Shown: positions 11,246-22,143, counted from the first letter of the stretch. The stretch: 64,000 nt of DNA from Arsenophonus sp046530765 (GCA_046530765.1 JBHEQS010000002.1:62001-126000); one strand, 5' to 3'. Notes: a model not told the origin generated them from the sequence alone. Translations and numbers: made by a program.

Positions 11246-11659
11246 TCACTTTTTCTTAAGAGTAAAAAGAACTTTATCTAGGGCACCATTAATAAATTTA
11301 TAGCTCTTCTCTGCGCCAAAAATTTTTGCTAATTCAATAGCCTCATTAATAGAAACCTTATAAGGAACATCATCACGATAGCATAGTTCAAACATCGCTA
11401 AACGTAAAATAGCTTTCTCTATCTGGTCTATTTCAGAGAGTTGTCTAGATAGATAAGGAGTTATCTTTCTATCTAGATCCAAAATATTAGTTGCAATACC
11501 AGAAAGAAGCTCGCGAAAGTAAGTCAGATCAATATTAGAAATATTTTGTTCAGATAAAAACTCTGCTTCAATATCATTAATATTATTACCAGATAGTTGC
11601 CAAGAATAAACTGCCTGAACAATACATTCACGAGTCCTATGGCGAGAAGCAGGTTTCAT
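11246..11659 (-). CDS. nusB: transcription antitermination factor NusB
   Basis: The protein has 137 residues against 139 in E. coli. NusB binds boxA RNA with NusE (S10) and supports antitermination of rRNA operons. It is a single all-helical domain; conserved stretches include RECIVQAVYSWQLSGN near the N-terminus and VPYKVSINEAIELAKIFG in the C-terminal half. An AAGGGAA-type ribosome binding site precedes the ATG. The start lies 22 bp after the ribH stop, keeping the ribD-ribH-nusB order of E. coli. Confidence 0.97.
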   Translation of the reverse strand: MKPASRHRTRECIVQAVYSWQLSGNNINDIEAEFLSEQNISNIDLTYFRELLSGIATNILDLDRKITPYLSRQLSEIDQIEKAILRLAMFELCYRDDVPYKVSINEAIELAKIFGAEKSYKFINGALDKVLFTLKKK

Positions 11660-11681
11660 AAAGTTCCCTTAAATAAAATAG

Positions 11682-12152
11682 TTAACCTTTAATAATATTA
11701 ATCACATTAACCATTTCCAGTGCAGATAAGGCAGCTTCGGAACCTTTATTGCCTTCTTTTGCGCCAGCACGGTTTATTGCCTGGTCAATATCTTCTGTTG
11801 TTAATATCCCAAATGTAACAGGAATGTTATTTTTCATTGAGACATCAGAAAGTCCAGCGCTACACTCTCTAGAAATATATTCAAAATGTTTCGTTACACC
11901 ACGTATTATGCTAGCAAGCGCAATAACTGCATCATATTTTTTTGTTTCTACTAATATCTTAATAATTAATGGAAGTTCATAAGCGCCAGGAACCCAAACT
12001 ACAGTAATATTTTTTCTTTCAACTTGGCCAACACGCTCCAATGTGTCAACAGCTCCGTCCAGCAAATTATTATTAATAAAATTATTAAATCGTGAAATAG
12101 CGATTCCTATATTGGCTTTTGGTGCTGCTACATATCCATTTATTATATTCAT
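11682..12152 (-). CDS. ribH: 6,7-dimethyl-8-ribityllumazine synthase
   Basis: The protein has 156 residues, the same as the E. coli enzyme (called RibE or RibH). It condenses 5-amino-6-ribitylaminouracil with dihydroxybutanone phosphate to give lumazine, the penultimate step to riboflavin. Family blocks are clear: ISRFNNFINNNLLDGA, VWVPGAYELP and LTTEDIDQAINRAG. The open frame runs 20 codons further upstream, but ATG 12152 is chosen: it gives MNIINGYVAAPKANIGI, matching the family N-terminus, and has AAGGAA just upstream. The substrate loop reads HFEYISRECSAGL. Riboflavin synthase and RibA/RibB are not in this window. Confidence 0.97.
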   Translation of the reverse strand: MNIINGYVAAPKANIGIAISRFNNFINNNLLDGAVDTLERVGQVERKNITVVWVPGAYELPLIIKILVETKKYDAVIALASIIRGVTKHFEYISRECSAGLSDVSMKNNIPVTFGILTTEDIDQAINRAGAKEGNKGSEAALSALEMVNVINIIKG

Positions 12153-12300
12153 AGTATTCCTTAGATTTTTATATACATTAACACTAAGTCTAACTGATTT
12201 TAGAGTAATCATTAGAAATTTTAAATTAAATTAATAAAATTTATATCACTTTAACTAAGTGCTAAATTATATTTATATAGGCGATCAATAAATTATTATA

Positions 12301-13410
12301 TCATAATGGTCGAAGTATTAAACGTAAGTCAGTACCAATATGTTTAATATTGATAAATTCAAATTCAGGTGCATCTTTTAGTTTTTGTAATTCTTGTATA
12401 TCAATTAATTCTTTTGCTATTTTACCTAAAAATTTAGGTGCAATATAAAGAATTAATTCATCAATCAACCCTAATGTTAATAAAGCCCCAGCAAGTATTG
12501 GTCCACTTTCGACAAAAATTGAATTAATATTGTATTTAGCTAACTGTTTCATTAAAAAAATTAAATCAATTTTTTTTTTATAGATTGGGGTTTCTATTTG
12601 TTTAACATTGCCATGCCAATTTTCAGATATTGAATTTTGTCGTATTAACCAACATTCGCCATCTAATTTTGTTATAGCATGTTCTGGTTTCACTTGATTA
12701 TTACGATCTAAAACAATTCTTACTGGTTGACGAATAAGATCTTTAGGATAAATATTTTGCAATTCAGTCGTGAAATCTTCCCATCTAACATTTAAGGCTG
12801 GATTATCAGTTAAAATAGTCGAGCTAGTAGTTAAAATTGCGTTAGATTGAGCCCTAAATTTTTGCACATCTTTTCGCGATGCTCTTGAAGTTATCCATTT
12901 ACTTTCACCTGAAGCAAGCGCTATTCGACCATCAAGAGATGAGGCTAACTTGAGTTGAACATATGGAAAACCTGTTCTCATTCTTTTAATAAAGTCTTTG
13001 TTTAACTGTTCAGCTTTATCCATTAGCAAGCCATGCGTTACTTCTATGTTAGCTTGCTGTAATTTAAGCAAACCACGACCTGAAACCTGTGGATTCGGAT
13101 CTATCATCGCTACAACAACTCGCCTAATACCTGAATTAATTAGCGCATTTACACAAGGTGGTGTTTTCCCATAATGTGTACATGGTTCTAATGTAATATA
13201 AGCTGTTGCTCCGTTAGCTTTTTCAGTAGCCATTTTTAAAGCAAAAATTTCAGCATGTTCTTCGCCTATTTTAAAATGAAAACCTTCACCAACAATTTTT
13301 CCATCACGCACAATAACACAACCTACGTTTGGATTAGAAGAGGTAGTAAATCGCCCTTGCTTCGCCAATAATAACGCGCGATTCATAAACTGCTTATCTA
13401 ATAGTGTCAT
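12301..13410 (-). CDS. ribD: bifunctional riboflavin deaminase / 5-amino-6-(5-phosphoribosylamino)uracil reductase
   Basis: The protein has 369 residues against 367 in E. coli. The N-terminal deaminase domain (to about residue 145) carries the zinc site HAE (52-54) with PCTHYGKTPPC supplying Cys77 and Cys86. The C-terminal NADPH-dependent reductase domain begins near VQLKLASSLDGRIALASGES and ends with GTDLRLILRPL. It performs the second and third steps of the GTP branch of riboflavin synthesis. The start is 6 bp after the nrdR stop, and ribH follows after 148 bp, so nrdR-ribD-ribH-nusB look co-transcribed. Confidence 0.97.
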   Translation of the reverse strand: MTLLDKQFMNRALLLAKQGRFTTSSNPNVGCVIVRDGKIVGEGFHFKIGEEHAEIFALKMATEKANGATAYITLEPCTHYGKTPPCVNALINSGIRRVVVAMIDPNPQVSGRGLLKLQQANIEVTHGLLMDKAEQLNKDFIKRMRTGFPYVQLKLASSLDGRIALASGESKWITSRASRKDVQKFRAQSNAILTTSSTILTDNPALNVRWEDFTTELQNIYPKDLIRQPVRIVLDRNNQVKPEHAITKLDGECWLIRQNSISENWHGNVKQIETPIYKKKIDLIFLMKQLAKYNINSIFVESGPILAGALLTLGLIDELILYIAPKFLGKIAKELIDIQELQKLKDAPEFEFINIKHIGTDLRLILRPL

Positions 13411-13416
13411 TTGCTA

Positions 13417-13866
13417 TTAATCCTGTAATTTAGCAATTTCTTCTCCAAATTCACGAATATCTTCAAAACTACGATATACTGAAGCAAATCTTATATAGGC
13501 AACTTTATCTAGTTTTTTTAACTCTGTCATAACAATTTTTCCGATTATCTTTGTTTGAATTTCTTGCTCTCCTGTTGCACGAAGTTGAGATTTTATGTTG
13601 TTAATAGACTCTTTAAGTGAATCATAACTTACTGGGCGTTTTTCTAATGCTTTTTGCATACCTTGTCTAAGTTTGTCTTCATTAAATAATTCAGGCACAT
13701 TATCATTTTTTATAACGCGAGGCATAAGTAATTCAGGTGCTTCAAAAGTAGTAAAACGCTCTTGACATTCAAAACATTGTCGTCGACGTCGAATTTGAGA
13801 ACCATTACTAACCAGGCGTGAATCAATTACTTTGGTATTTATAGCTTGGCAAAATGGACAATGCAT
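13417..13866 (-). CDS. nrdR: transcriptional repressor NrdR
   Basis: The protein has 149 residues, the same as in E. coli. NrdR senses ATP/dATP and represses ribonucleotide reductase genes. The N-terminal zinc ribbon has two CxxC pairs (CPFC at 3-6 and CFEC in the 30s), preceded by the basic RRRRQ stretch. The ATP-cone domain follows (VIKNDNVPELFNEDKL onward, about residues 50-140), with IRFASVYRSFEDIREF at the end. Keeping a regulator intact is notable where most regulators would be lost; its linkage to ribD, conserved in gammaproteobacteria, may explain its survival. Confidence 0.97.
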   Translation of the reverse strand: MHCPFCQAINTKVIDSRLVSNGSQIRRRRQCFECQERFTTFEAPELLMPRVIKNDNVPELFNEDKLRQGMQKALEKRPVSYDSLKESINNIKSQLRATGEQEIQTKIIGKIVMTELKKLDKVAYIRFASVYRSFEDIREFGEEIAKLQD

Positions 13867-14011
13867 ATGATTTCCTGGTTTTAAAGTTCTATTTTCAGAT
13901 TAACTAAAAATTTTAATTAAAAACATCATATTAAATTATAAATCATAACAAAATACAAGAAATAGTAGAGAGAAAGTCAAACAAGATTTACATTAAATAC
14001 ATCACAGAATA

Positions 14012-14968
14012 TTAATCAATTTCTTCTCTTTTTGGTTTATAGTGGATTAAATTATCTCTCTTCATTCCCATCCTTAACGCTAAAGCAGAAGCAATATAAA
14101 TTGAAGAAACTGTTCCAATAGTTACACCAATTAACATAATTAGCGAAAATCCTTTTAATATCGAACTACCAAAAATATACAACATTAATATAACTAACAA
14201 GGAAATCCCTGATGTAATAAATGTACGATTCATTGTTTGCGTCAATGAAATATTAACTATTTCGCAAGAGGTTCCACGATGAATTTTCTGAAAATTTTCA
14301 CGAATGCGATCAGATACAATGATACTGTCATTTAATGAATAACCAATAACAGACATTAATGAAGCAATAATAGTCATGTCAACTTCAATTTGAAAAAGTA
14401 ATACAATACCTAACGTAATAATCACATCATGAGCTAATGATATTACTGTACCGACAGCTAGACGCCATTCAAAGCGAAAAGTAATATAAATTAAAATACA
14501 GATTAAAGAAGATAAAATTGCTATTATACCACTTTGAGCTAATTCATTTCCTACGCTTGGTCCTACAAACTCTATTCGCTTAACTGTTGCTTTATTATCA
14601 ATATTTTTATAAATTATTGAAATAATATAATTGCTAATTTCTTTGTCAACCTCTTCTTTAATAGGATGTAATCGAATTACAATATCTCTGCTACTACCAA
14701 AATTTTGAACCAATGCATCTCGATAGCCGTTATTTAATAAAGTATCTCTTATTTTATCAATATTTGTAGGTTTGCTAAGATTAATTTCAATAATAGTTCC
14801 GCCTGTAAAATCTAGCCCCCAATTGAAACTTTTAAACGAAATTATTGTAATGGAAAGAATAAATAAAGTAATTGATATAGAAAATGCTAAATAATTCCAA
14901 CGCATAAAATCAATAACTTTATGACCATAATTCAACTCTTCCACTCTATAATCATGCGCCACAAGCAT
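14012..14968 (-). CDS. secF: protein translocase subunit SecF
   Basis: The protein has 318 residues against 323 in E. coli. SecF pairs with SecD in the inner membrane and uses the proton motive force to complete protein export through SecYEG. Six membrane segments are visible, with a periplasmic domain after the first. Hallmarks include SFNWGLDFTGGTIIEI, FVGPSVGNELAQ and GYSLNDSIIVSDRIREN. It starts 5 bp after the secD stop, so translation is probably coupled. Confidence 0.97.
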   Translation of the reverse strand: MLVAHDYRVEELNYGHKVIDFMRWNYLAFSISITLFILSITIISFKSFNWGLDFTGGTIIEINLSKPTNIDKIRDTLLNNGYRDALVQNFGSSRDIVIRLHPIKEEVDKEISNYIISIIYKNIDNKATVKRIEFVGPSVGNELAQSGIIAILSSLICILIYITFRFEWRLAVGTVISLAHDVIITLGIVLLFQIEVDMTIIASLMSVIGYSLNDSIIVSDRIRENFQKIHRGTSCEIVNISLTQTMNRTFITSGISLLVILMLYIFGSSILKGFSLIMLIGVTIGTVSSIYIASALALRMGMKRDNLIHYKPKREEID

Positions 14969-14973
14969 GCCCC

Positions 14974-16827
14974 TTAAATTGATAATTTTTTGATATGCTT
15001 ACTACCGTACAATAAGTTTACAATAGCACGAGTTCCTAGAATTGCAGTAAACATAGAGGTGGCAACGCCAATTAACGTAGTAATAGCAAAGCCTTTAATT
15101 GAGCCGGTTCCTGCCGTATATAAAATAATTGCTGTGATAACTGTTGTTAAGTTTGCATCTAATATGCTAGAAAATGCACCATTATAACCTTCGTATATTG
15201 CTTTTTGTATAGGGCGACCTTTTCTTAATTCTTCTTTAATACGTTCATTAATTAATACATTAGCATCAACAGCAACAGCAAGAGTTAGTGCAATACCAGT
15301 GATTCCTGGCATAGTTAATGTAGCACCTGGCAACAAAGACATAACACCAACGATAAGGATTAAATTAGTTAACAATGCAGAACTGGCAATTAGACCGAAC
15401 TTTCGATAATAAATTACCATAAATAATATTGAAACTAATAAACCTGCTAACGCTGCTTTTATTCCTTGTTCAATATTTCGCAATCCTAATGTTGGCCCAA
15501 TCGTGCGCTCTTCAATAATTTTAATAGGAGCAATCAATGCGCCAGCACGCAATAATAATGATAATTGACGAGCTTCAGTTGGATTACTCAGACCAGTAAT
15601 GCGAAATTTATTAGAAAAATGGGAGGAAATTCTAGCTATATTAATGATTTTTTCATCTTTTATTAAAATAGATCGATTATTCTTATCTTTTTGACCAATA
15701 TCTTTATATTCAACAAACAAGGCAGCAATTAATTTATCTTGATTATTTCGAGTAAAATTAGACATAATGCTACCTCCAACACTATCTAGCTTAATACTTA
15801 CTTGTGGAGCTCCAATTTCATCTAAACTAAATCTTGAATCAATAATATGATCCCCAGTTAAAATAATGCGCTTATAAAGAAGAATAAACTCACCGTCTTT
15901 AGTATATTTTATTTCAGAATTAGCAGGAATAATATAGTTTCGACGAATAGCTGAGTTATCTATATCTGCGTTAACTAGTCGAAATTCTAAAGTTGCAGTT
16001 GATCCTAGAATCTCTTTTGCTCTCGCCATATCCTGAATTCCTGGTAATTCAACAATAATGCGATCAGATCCCTGTCGTTGTACTAACGGTTCAGTAACAC
16101 CCAATTGATTAACTCGATTACGTATAATATTCATATTTTGTGATATTGCATAATTACGAGTCTCACGAATATATTCATTTGTCATTGTTGCTGTTAAGGT
16201 ATTATTGCTGACACTACTAGTAAAAATTAAATTGCGATAACTAGCCACTAAATAATCTAATGCTGACGATTGAGAATAATTATCACTGAATGTGATTTCA
16301 ATGCCATAATTATCTATTTTGCGTACAATTGAATATGAAATTCCTTTTTTATGTAAACTGTTGATCAAGTCATCCATATTTTGTTCTTGCAATTTACTTA
16401 ATATCGTTTTTTTATCAACTTCTATTAAGAAGTGAACACCACCACGTAAATCTAATCCCAATTTAATTGGTTCAGCACCAAATATCCTTAACCAATTAGG
16501 AGTAGCATGCGCTAAATTTAATGCAACAACATATTGTTTACTTAACTCAGACACTAAGCTTTCTCGAGCATGCAACTGAACATCTGGATTATTAAAACGA
16601 GCGAAAATTACACCATTTTCTAGTGTAATTGATTTGCTTTTAATTTTTTCTTTTTTTAAAATGTTTTTAACATGATTTAAGGTTTGCTCATTAGCGTCAG
16701 TTCCTCGGACACCAGTAATCTGAACAGTAGGATCTTCTCCATAAAGATTTGGAAGAGCATACAACAAACCGGTTAACAATACAGTGATCAGCATAAAATA
16801 CTTCCACAAAGGATAACGATTTAACAC
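14974..16827 (-). CDS. secD: protein translocase subunit SecD
   Basis: The protein has 617 residues against 615 in E. coli. It begins MLNRYPLWKYFMLITVLLTG, matching the E. coli N-terminus, and uses GTG as start as E. coli secD does. The first membrane helix is followed by the large periplasmic P1 region, then a C-terminal domain with five more helices. Conserved motifs include LGLDLRGGVHFLIEVD, QRQGSDRIIVELPGIQD and VAVDANVLINERIKEEL. Together with SecF and YajC it forms the accessory complex that pulls exported proteins across the membrane. Confidence 0.98.
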   Translation of the reverse strand: MLNRYPLWKYFMLITVLLTGLLYALPNLYGEDPTVQITGVRGTDANEQTLNHVKNILKKEKIKSKSITLENGVIFARFNNPDVQLHARESLVSELSKQYVVALNLAHATPNWLRIFGAEPIKLGLDLRGGVHFLIEVDKKTILSKLQEQNMDDLINSLHKKGISYSIVRKIDNYGIEITFSDNYSQSSALDYLVASYRNLIFTSSVSNNTLTATMTNEYIRETRNYAISQNMNIIRNRVNQLGVTEPLVQRQGSDRIIVELPGIQDMARAKEILGSTATLEFRLVNADIDNSAIRRNYIIPANSEIKYTKDGEFILLYKRIILTGDHIIDSRFSLDEIGAPQVSIKLDSVGGSIMSNFTRNNQDKLIAALFVEYKDIGQKDKNNRSILIKDEKIINIARISSHFSNKFRITGLSNPTEARQLSLLLRAGALIAPIKIIEERTIGPTLGLRNIEQGIKAALAGLLVSILFMVIYYRKFGLIASSALLTNLILIVGVMSLLPGATLTMPGITGIALTLAVAVDANVLINERIKEELRKGRPIQKAIYEGYNGAFSSILDANLTTVITAIILYTAGTGSIKGFAITTLIGVATSMFTAILGTRAIVNLLYGSKHIKKLSI

Positions 16828-16857
16828 GGCAATTATTCCTTTTGGGAAAACTAGAAA

Positions 16858-17190
16858 TTATATAGACTTCATTGTCCCTTTCGGTAGCACAGCAGCAACG
16901 AAATCACGTTTAATATTTACTTCATTTTTATCATTCAATGCAACTACAATATAATCTGTTTCTGATACTTTTGTGACACGTCCAATTAATCCACTACTTG
17001 TTAGAACTTCGTCACCTTTAGAAATAGAATCTATTAATTTTTTGTGCTCTTTAGATCGCTTCTGTTGAGGACGTAAAATCATAAAATAAAAAATTAATCC
17101 AAAAATAACCAGCATGATTATCAAGGAGTAAGTGTTTTCTTGCTTCTGTACATTTTGTGAAGCAATTGATTCGGAAATAAAAAAACTCAT
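16858..17190 (-). CDS. yajC: Sec translocon accessory complex subunit YajC
   Basis: The protein has 110 residues, as in E. coli. A single N-terminal membrane helix (LIIMLVIFGLIFYFMILRP) is followed by a basic cytoplasmic domain including QQKRSKEHKKL and GDEVLTSSGLIGRVTKV. It binds SecDF and YidC. The frame is open to a TTG one codon upstream, but ATG 17190 gives MSFFISES, matching the E. coli start. secD follows after 30 bp, and tgt precedes it by about 117 bp, the standard tgt-yajC-secD-secF order. Confidence 0.96.
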   Translation of the reverse strand: MSFFISESIASQNVQKQENTYSLIIMLVIFGLIFYFMILRPQQKRSKEHKKLIDSISKGDEVLTSSGLIGRVTKVSETDYIVVALNDKNEVNIKRDFVAAVLPKGTMKSI

Positions 17191-17307
17191 CAAACTTTTC
17201 TCATTGGTGATTAATATAATAATATTGGCTAAAAAATTAATTAAAGTAAAAAAAATATTACACTAATTTAATCCAATTAATATGATTGAATTAATACTTT
17301 AATTTAA

Positions 17308-18417
17308 TTAAATTAAATTGTTGATACGTCTATAAAACTCTACAGTAAAATCGTTAAATTTATATTCCTCAATTGCTTTTCGAATTTCAGACATCAGCCG
17401 TTGATAATAACATAAATTATGTAATGTATTAAGTCTTGCGCCAAGAATTTCGTTACATCGATCAAGATGATGTAAATAAGCTCGACTATAATTAGAGCAA
17501 GTATAGCAGTTACAATAAGAGTCTAATGGCGAAGCATCTGATTTATATTTAGCATTACGAATTTTAATTACACCTTCAGTGACAAATAAATATCCATTTC
17601 GTGCATTTCGCGTTGGAATTACACAATCAAAGATATCAATTCCTCGATAAACACAATAAACAATATCCTCCGGTTTGCCAACCCCCATTAAATAACGCGG
17701 TTTATTATTAGGAATTTGTGGACAAACATGATCTAAAATACGATACATATCTTCTTTAGGTTCACCAACAGCTAAACCACCAATAGCATAACCATCAAAT
17801 CCAATTTCAACTAATTTTTTTATTGAAATATCACGCAAGTCTTTATAAATACTTCCATGAATAATACCAAAAATTGCATTTTTATTATCTAATTCATAAA
17901 ATCGATTACGACTGCGTTTTGCCCATCGAATAGACATTTCCATAGATTTTTTTGCATATTCCCAATCTGCTGGATAAGTAGTGCATTCATCAAAAATCAT
18001 AACAACATCTGAACCAAGATCGTACTGTATTTCCATTGATTTTTCAGGGCTAATAAAAATTATTTCTCCATTAATTGGATGACTGAAACATACGCCATCT
18101 TCATTAATTTTGCGCATTGCACTAAGACTAAAAACTTGAAACCCACCTGAGTCAGTTAAAATTGGACCTTGCCATTTCATGAAATCATGCAAATCACCAT
18201 GTAATTTTATTACATCTTGTCCCGGGCGAAAGAATAAATGAAAAGCATTACCTAATATAATTTGAGTGCCAGTTTGCTTAATTTCTTCTGATGCCATACT
18301 TTTTACTGCACCATAAGTGCCAACTGGCATAAAAGCTGGCGTTTCTACAATCCCTCGATCAAAAATTAAATGACCACGTCTAGCTAGGCCATCCTGGTTT
18401 TGTAATTTATATTTCAT
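17308..18417 (-). CDS. tgt: queuine tRNA-guanine transglycosylase
   Basis: The protein has 369 residues against 375 in E. coli. It exchanges G34 of GUN-anticodon tRNAs for preQ1. Asp89 (LTDSGG), Asp143 (IFDECT) and the nucleophile Asp264 (DIFDCVIPTRNARNG) are kept, as is the zinc site Cys302, Cys304, Cys307 and His333. One substitution stands out: the substrate-binding glutamine of the family (FGIIQGS, Q187 in E. coli) is His187 here (FGIIHGS). The C-terminus is about six residues shorter than in E. coli. queA, upstream in E. coli, is absent. Confidence 0.96.
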   Translation of the reverse strand: MKYKLQNQDGLARRGHLIFDRGIVETPAFMPVGTYGAVKSMASEEIKQTGTQIILGNAFHLFFRPGQDVIKLHGDLHDFMKWQGPILTDSGGFQVFSLSAMRKINEDGVCFSHPINGEIIFISPEKSMEIQYDLGSDVVMIFDECTTYPADWEYAKKSMEMSIRWAKRSRNRFYELDNKNAIFGIIHGSIYKDLRDISIKKLVEIGFDGYAIGGLAVGEPKEDMYRILDHVCPQIPNNKPRYLMGVGKPEDIVYCVYRGIDIFDCVIPTRNARNGYLFVTEGVIKIRNAKYKSDASPLDSYCNCYTCSNYSRAYLHHLDRCNEILGARLNTLHNLCYYQRLMSEIRKAIEEYKFNDFTVEFYRRINNLI

Positions 18418-19884
18418 TTTTATTTACCATAATTATAAATTGTCTAATATGTTATTTTAATACTTTAATTAAATAAATTTATGATAATAATTTAATAATT
18501 AAATTAATTATTTTTACTTTAAATTTTTAAATTATTCACAATAAATATTGTATCACTATAATTAAAATATACTTTTCTTGAATTATTTCCTATAAGCATT
18601 AGTTATATTTTGATAGTCAATAAAAGAATTATAGAAATATAATTAAGATACATTTTAAGAAATAAAAATTAATAATTAATGCATAAGCAATTTAAAATTA
18701 AAAATTTAAATAAATAAAAATTTAATATTATAAAATGTAGCAATAATTTTTATCACATATATATTTTTGTTTGTGAAAATTAAATGAAAGTTATACAAAA
18801 TTATGTCAATCAGTTTTCTATTTACTTTGAACGACAACATGTATCAATATTTTTCAATATATATTCTATTATAAATTGTATGTTTATCAATACTGTTCAA
18901 TCAAATAGATTGAACTACATATTCATTAAAATAAAAGATTATAAAACATTGATAGACATTTTTTTAGATTATTTATACGACTACTTAGCAAAAAATAAAT
19001 ATTATGTTAAATTTTTTTTATAAATTAGATATATATAACAATTATGTATCCTTATATTTATTTCTTAATTTAAAATATTTTACTGGCGTTTGTTATTATA
19101 TTTAATAAATAAAGTTATTTTAATATAACTAATATATCCAAATTATACTAAAAACTAATCTTATATTAACGTATATAAATGACTTAATGAAATAAAAGTT
19201 TAGTCACATTTTATTATTATGTAATAATAAATATGTATTTTTAAACACTTCAAAGGAAATAATATTCATTAACAATAATCTAATTAGAATATAATATGTA
19301 CGAGTAAGCTATTTTAGTTTTTTTATTATAAATATTATCATAAAAAATGTGATAGAGAATGATTTATATATTGTTGAAAGCATAAATTACATGATTTTAA
19401 TTTATTAGAAATATAATAAAATATTCTATTGTAAGTTAATTTGTTTAGTTATCTAATACAAAGTAATAAGAAATTATTTAGGATAGCAATGAATATAAAG
19501 CATTAATTTATTAAATAATATAAAAAATTTATAAATATCTACTGATGATGTAATTTGTTTAAAAGAACTAAACTGTTATAGTCATAATATAAAAAATTAA
19601 AGAAACAAGCGTCGCAAAAATTAAAAATTTACTTATTAATGATGATATTAATTTTGTTATATTCTTATATTTATAAAAAATAGTTATATTTTTTATAAAA
19701 AAATATAATTTAAATTTTATTCAAAATCATTTCTATATTGCTAGTTTTAAAAAAATGTATTTTGACAAGAATAAATTTATCGCATTGATAAAATTTACTG
19801 ATTACTATTTTATTATTTTATTAAGTATTTTTGGTTCTGTGACATACTAAATCGTGCAACTATGCTTAATTTAATTTTATTAAT

Positions 19885-19924
19885 AATTTTAATTTATATT
19901 CAATATTGAATATAAATTAAAATT
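19885..19924. repeat. perfect 40-bp palindrome, no loop
   Basis: Twenty-base arms meet between 19904 and 19905. The centre reads TATTCAATATTGAATA and the arms continue as AATTTA on both sides. Pairing is exact across all 20 positions and stops at 19884/19925. Confidence 0.9.
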
Positions 19925-20580
19925 TATCAGAATTTGTTATATTTAGCTTGCTAGTAAATTAAACAGAGCACATTCCATTTACAAAGAAAATATTGTGCAA
20001 TAAAATGAATTATATATGACTTTATGATAAATTTCTCATTTTAAAATAAAAAATGTTAAATTTTAGAAAATGCTATCGACTTAAATGTTAAGTTCTGCAA
20101 TTAATATTCTAAAATTCCGAGTTAAATTTAATATATTCCTCTAAATGTGTTATAGTAAAAAAAATAATAATTTAGCATCATAAAATATATTTATAATACA
20201 TAAATAAATACTAAAGTAAATTTCATTGCTTATTTTAATATTTTTATTAAGATTAACTTTTAAATATTCATAAATTTAATTATTTGATAATTTATACATC
20301 TGAAAATACATAAAAATTTATAAAAATATTTTAAAAAAATAGTAATTTAATAAGAGCAATAAAACACGTTTACAGTCTATTATTATAAGTAGATTTTCTT
20401 ATAATATACAATTACAATAATAGTTATTTTCAAAGTTTAATTCAGTTACACTTAATAGTAAGTGGATTGTTAGTAAAATTTCTATTTACATATGAGTATA
20501 AATATATTATTACTAATAAAATTATTTAATAAAAATATTAATAGTACTACTATATTTGTTTTAATTTTTTAATCTTTTAG

Positions 20581-20636
20581 TGTTTTATTGTTTTAGTGTT
20601 TTAGTGTTTTAGTGTTTTAGTGTTTTAGTGTTTTAG
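20581..20636. repeat. 8-bp tandem repeat TGTTTTAG, seven units
   Basis: One variant unit (TGTTTTAT) is followed by six perfect TGTTTTAG copies. It lies in the tgt-folD desert. The array is probably length-variable by slippage and has no evident function. Confidence 0.9.
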
Positions 20637-22143
20637 TAAAAAAGTTTATAAAAAATTATATTTAATTTACAACAAAATTGTGGATTTTTTTATAAATATA
20701 AAAAATAATTTACATAATATAGAAAATTTAATCTGTTTTTTTTTGAATTTTCTTAAATTATGCACCATATATTTATTTTATAAATTTGAATGAAAAAATA
20801 AAATAAAAAAAATGAAAATAATTAATTGCAATATTAATATCTTATGCACTGTAAATATTTTTTTTAATTAAAATTAACTATTTATTAATATATGACATAA
20901 CGTATTAGTAACTTTATACATTACATCTTATATTTTGTTAAACAATCTATTAATATAATAAAATAAATTAATCTTAATTAATGTTAAAATCTAAGATTAT
21001 ATAAGTACAAGAAAAGATTAGTTATTTAAATAGATTTTCATGTAAGTTATATGATGTGCAGATTTACATCAATCTATTTATCTTACTGTTTTATTTTTTT
21101 TGATATATAATTATTTAAGTAATTATAGCGCAAGAATATTAAATTAGTTATCTCGTCATATGCATGATAATTTAGATTGAATTTAGAGAAAATAATAATA
21201 TTTGTTATATTATAAAAAATATTTCACATAGTAAAAATTCTACTTATAAGAATTTGCTTATTGCATTAATAAGTATTTAATTTAAAATTAACTAAAAACT
21301 TTAATAACAAATCTATAACTTTAAATTATATACATAAATGTCTTCACATAAACTTATGATTTAATTTATCTACTAATACATACTGAAAGTATTTTCATTA
21401 GCGCATTATTTAGTTATTTATTTGAAATAACTTGTGTATTTTTTGTATGATATGTATACAGATATTTATATTAGCCAATGTTCATTAATTATAATATATC
21501 AAATACCATTATTAAGTGTTAATACAATAGTATTTTATGATAAATATTATTTTTTTGTTTAGTTTTCTTATTATTTCTTTATCTTGAGTTTTAATAACTT
21601 TTTATGTAATTCTTATATATTATATATACCATCTATGTTGTTTATTTAAATGTTTTATTAACAATATATATCCTTATTTATTATTTGAATTCTATATAGT
21701 ATCTATATAGAATAGTAACAGATTGATATTCGATATAAAACTTAAACAGTAACTTTTTTTTACAAAAAAAATAACATTTTTTTACTAGTTAAATTAGTAA
21801 TTATATTTTTATTTTTTATCGTATTATTTCGCTGTTCGTTAAATACAATAAAAATATCTGCATAAGAATACACTACAGAACTTTGTTTTTTTTGAAAAAA
21901 ATATTTTAGTATTAAATATTAATAAATATTTACATTATGTTATATTTAGTATAGTTAGTTATTTGAAAATTCACTGATAATATATTTATATTACATATAC
22001 ACAATGTCTAATTTTTAATTTTGTTATCTACAGACTTTTTATAATTATTTATTTTTTTTGACAATTTACCTTATTTAAAAGTTATATTTAATTTTTAAAT
22101 TCTACTTTACTATAAACATCTATTATATAATTTTTTATCTATA

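Noticed and set aside
18784..19023. 79-codon open frame after tgt
   Set aside because: Low-complexity Ile/Tyr/Asn-rich translation with no recognisable domain, no clear ribosome binding site and no conserved neighbour; most likely chance.
20581..20636. TGTTTTAG array considered as a CRISPR
   Set aside because: The unit is 8 bp with no spacers and no cas genes nearby; it is a simple tandem repeat.
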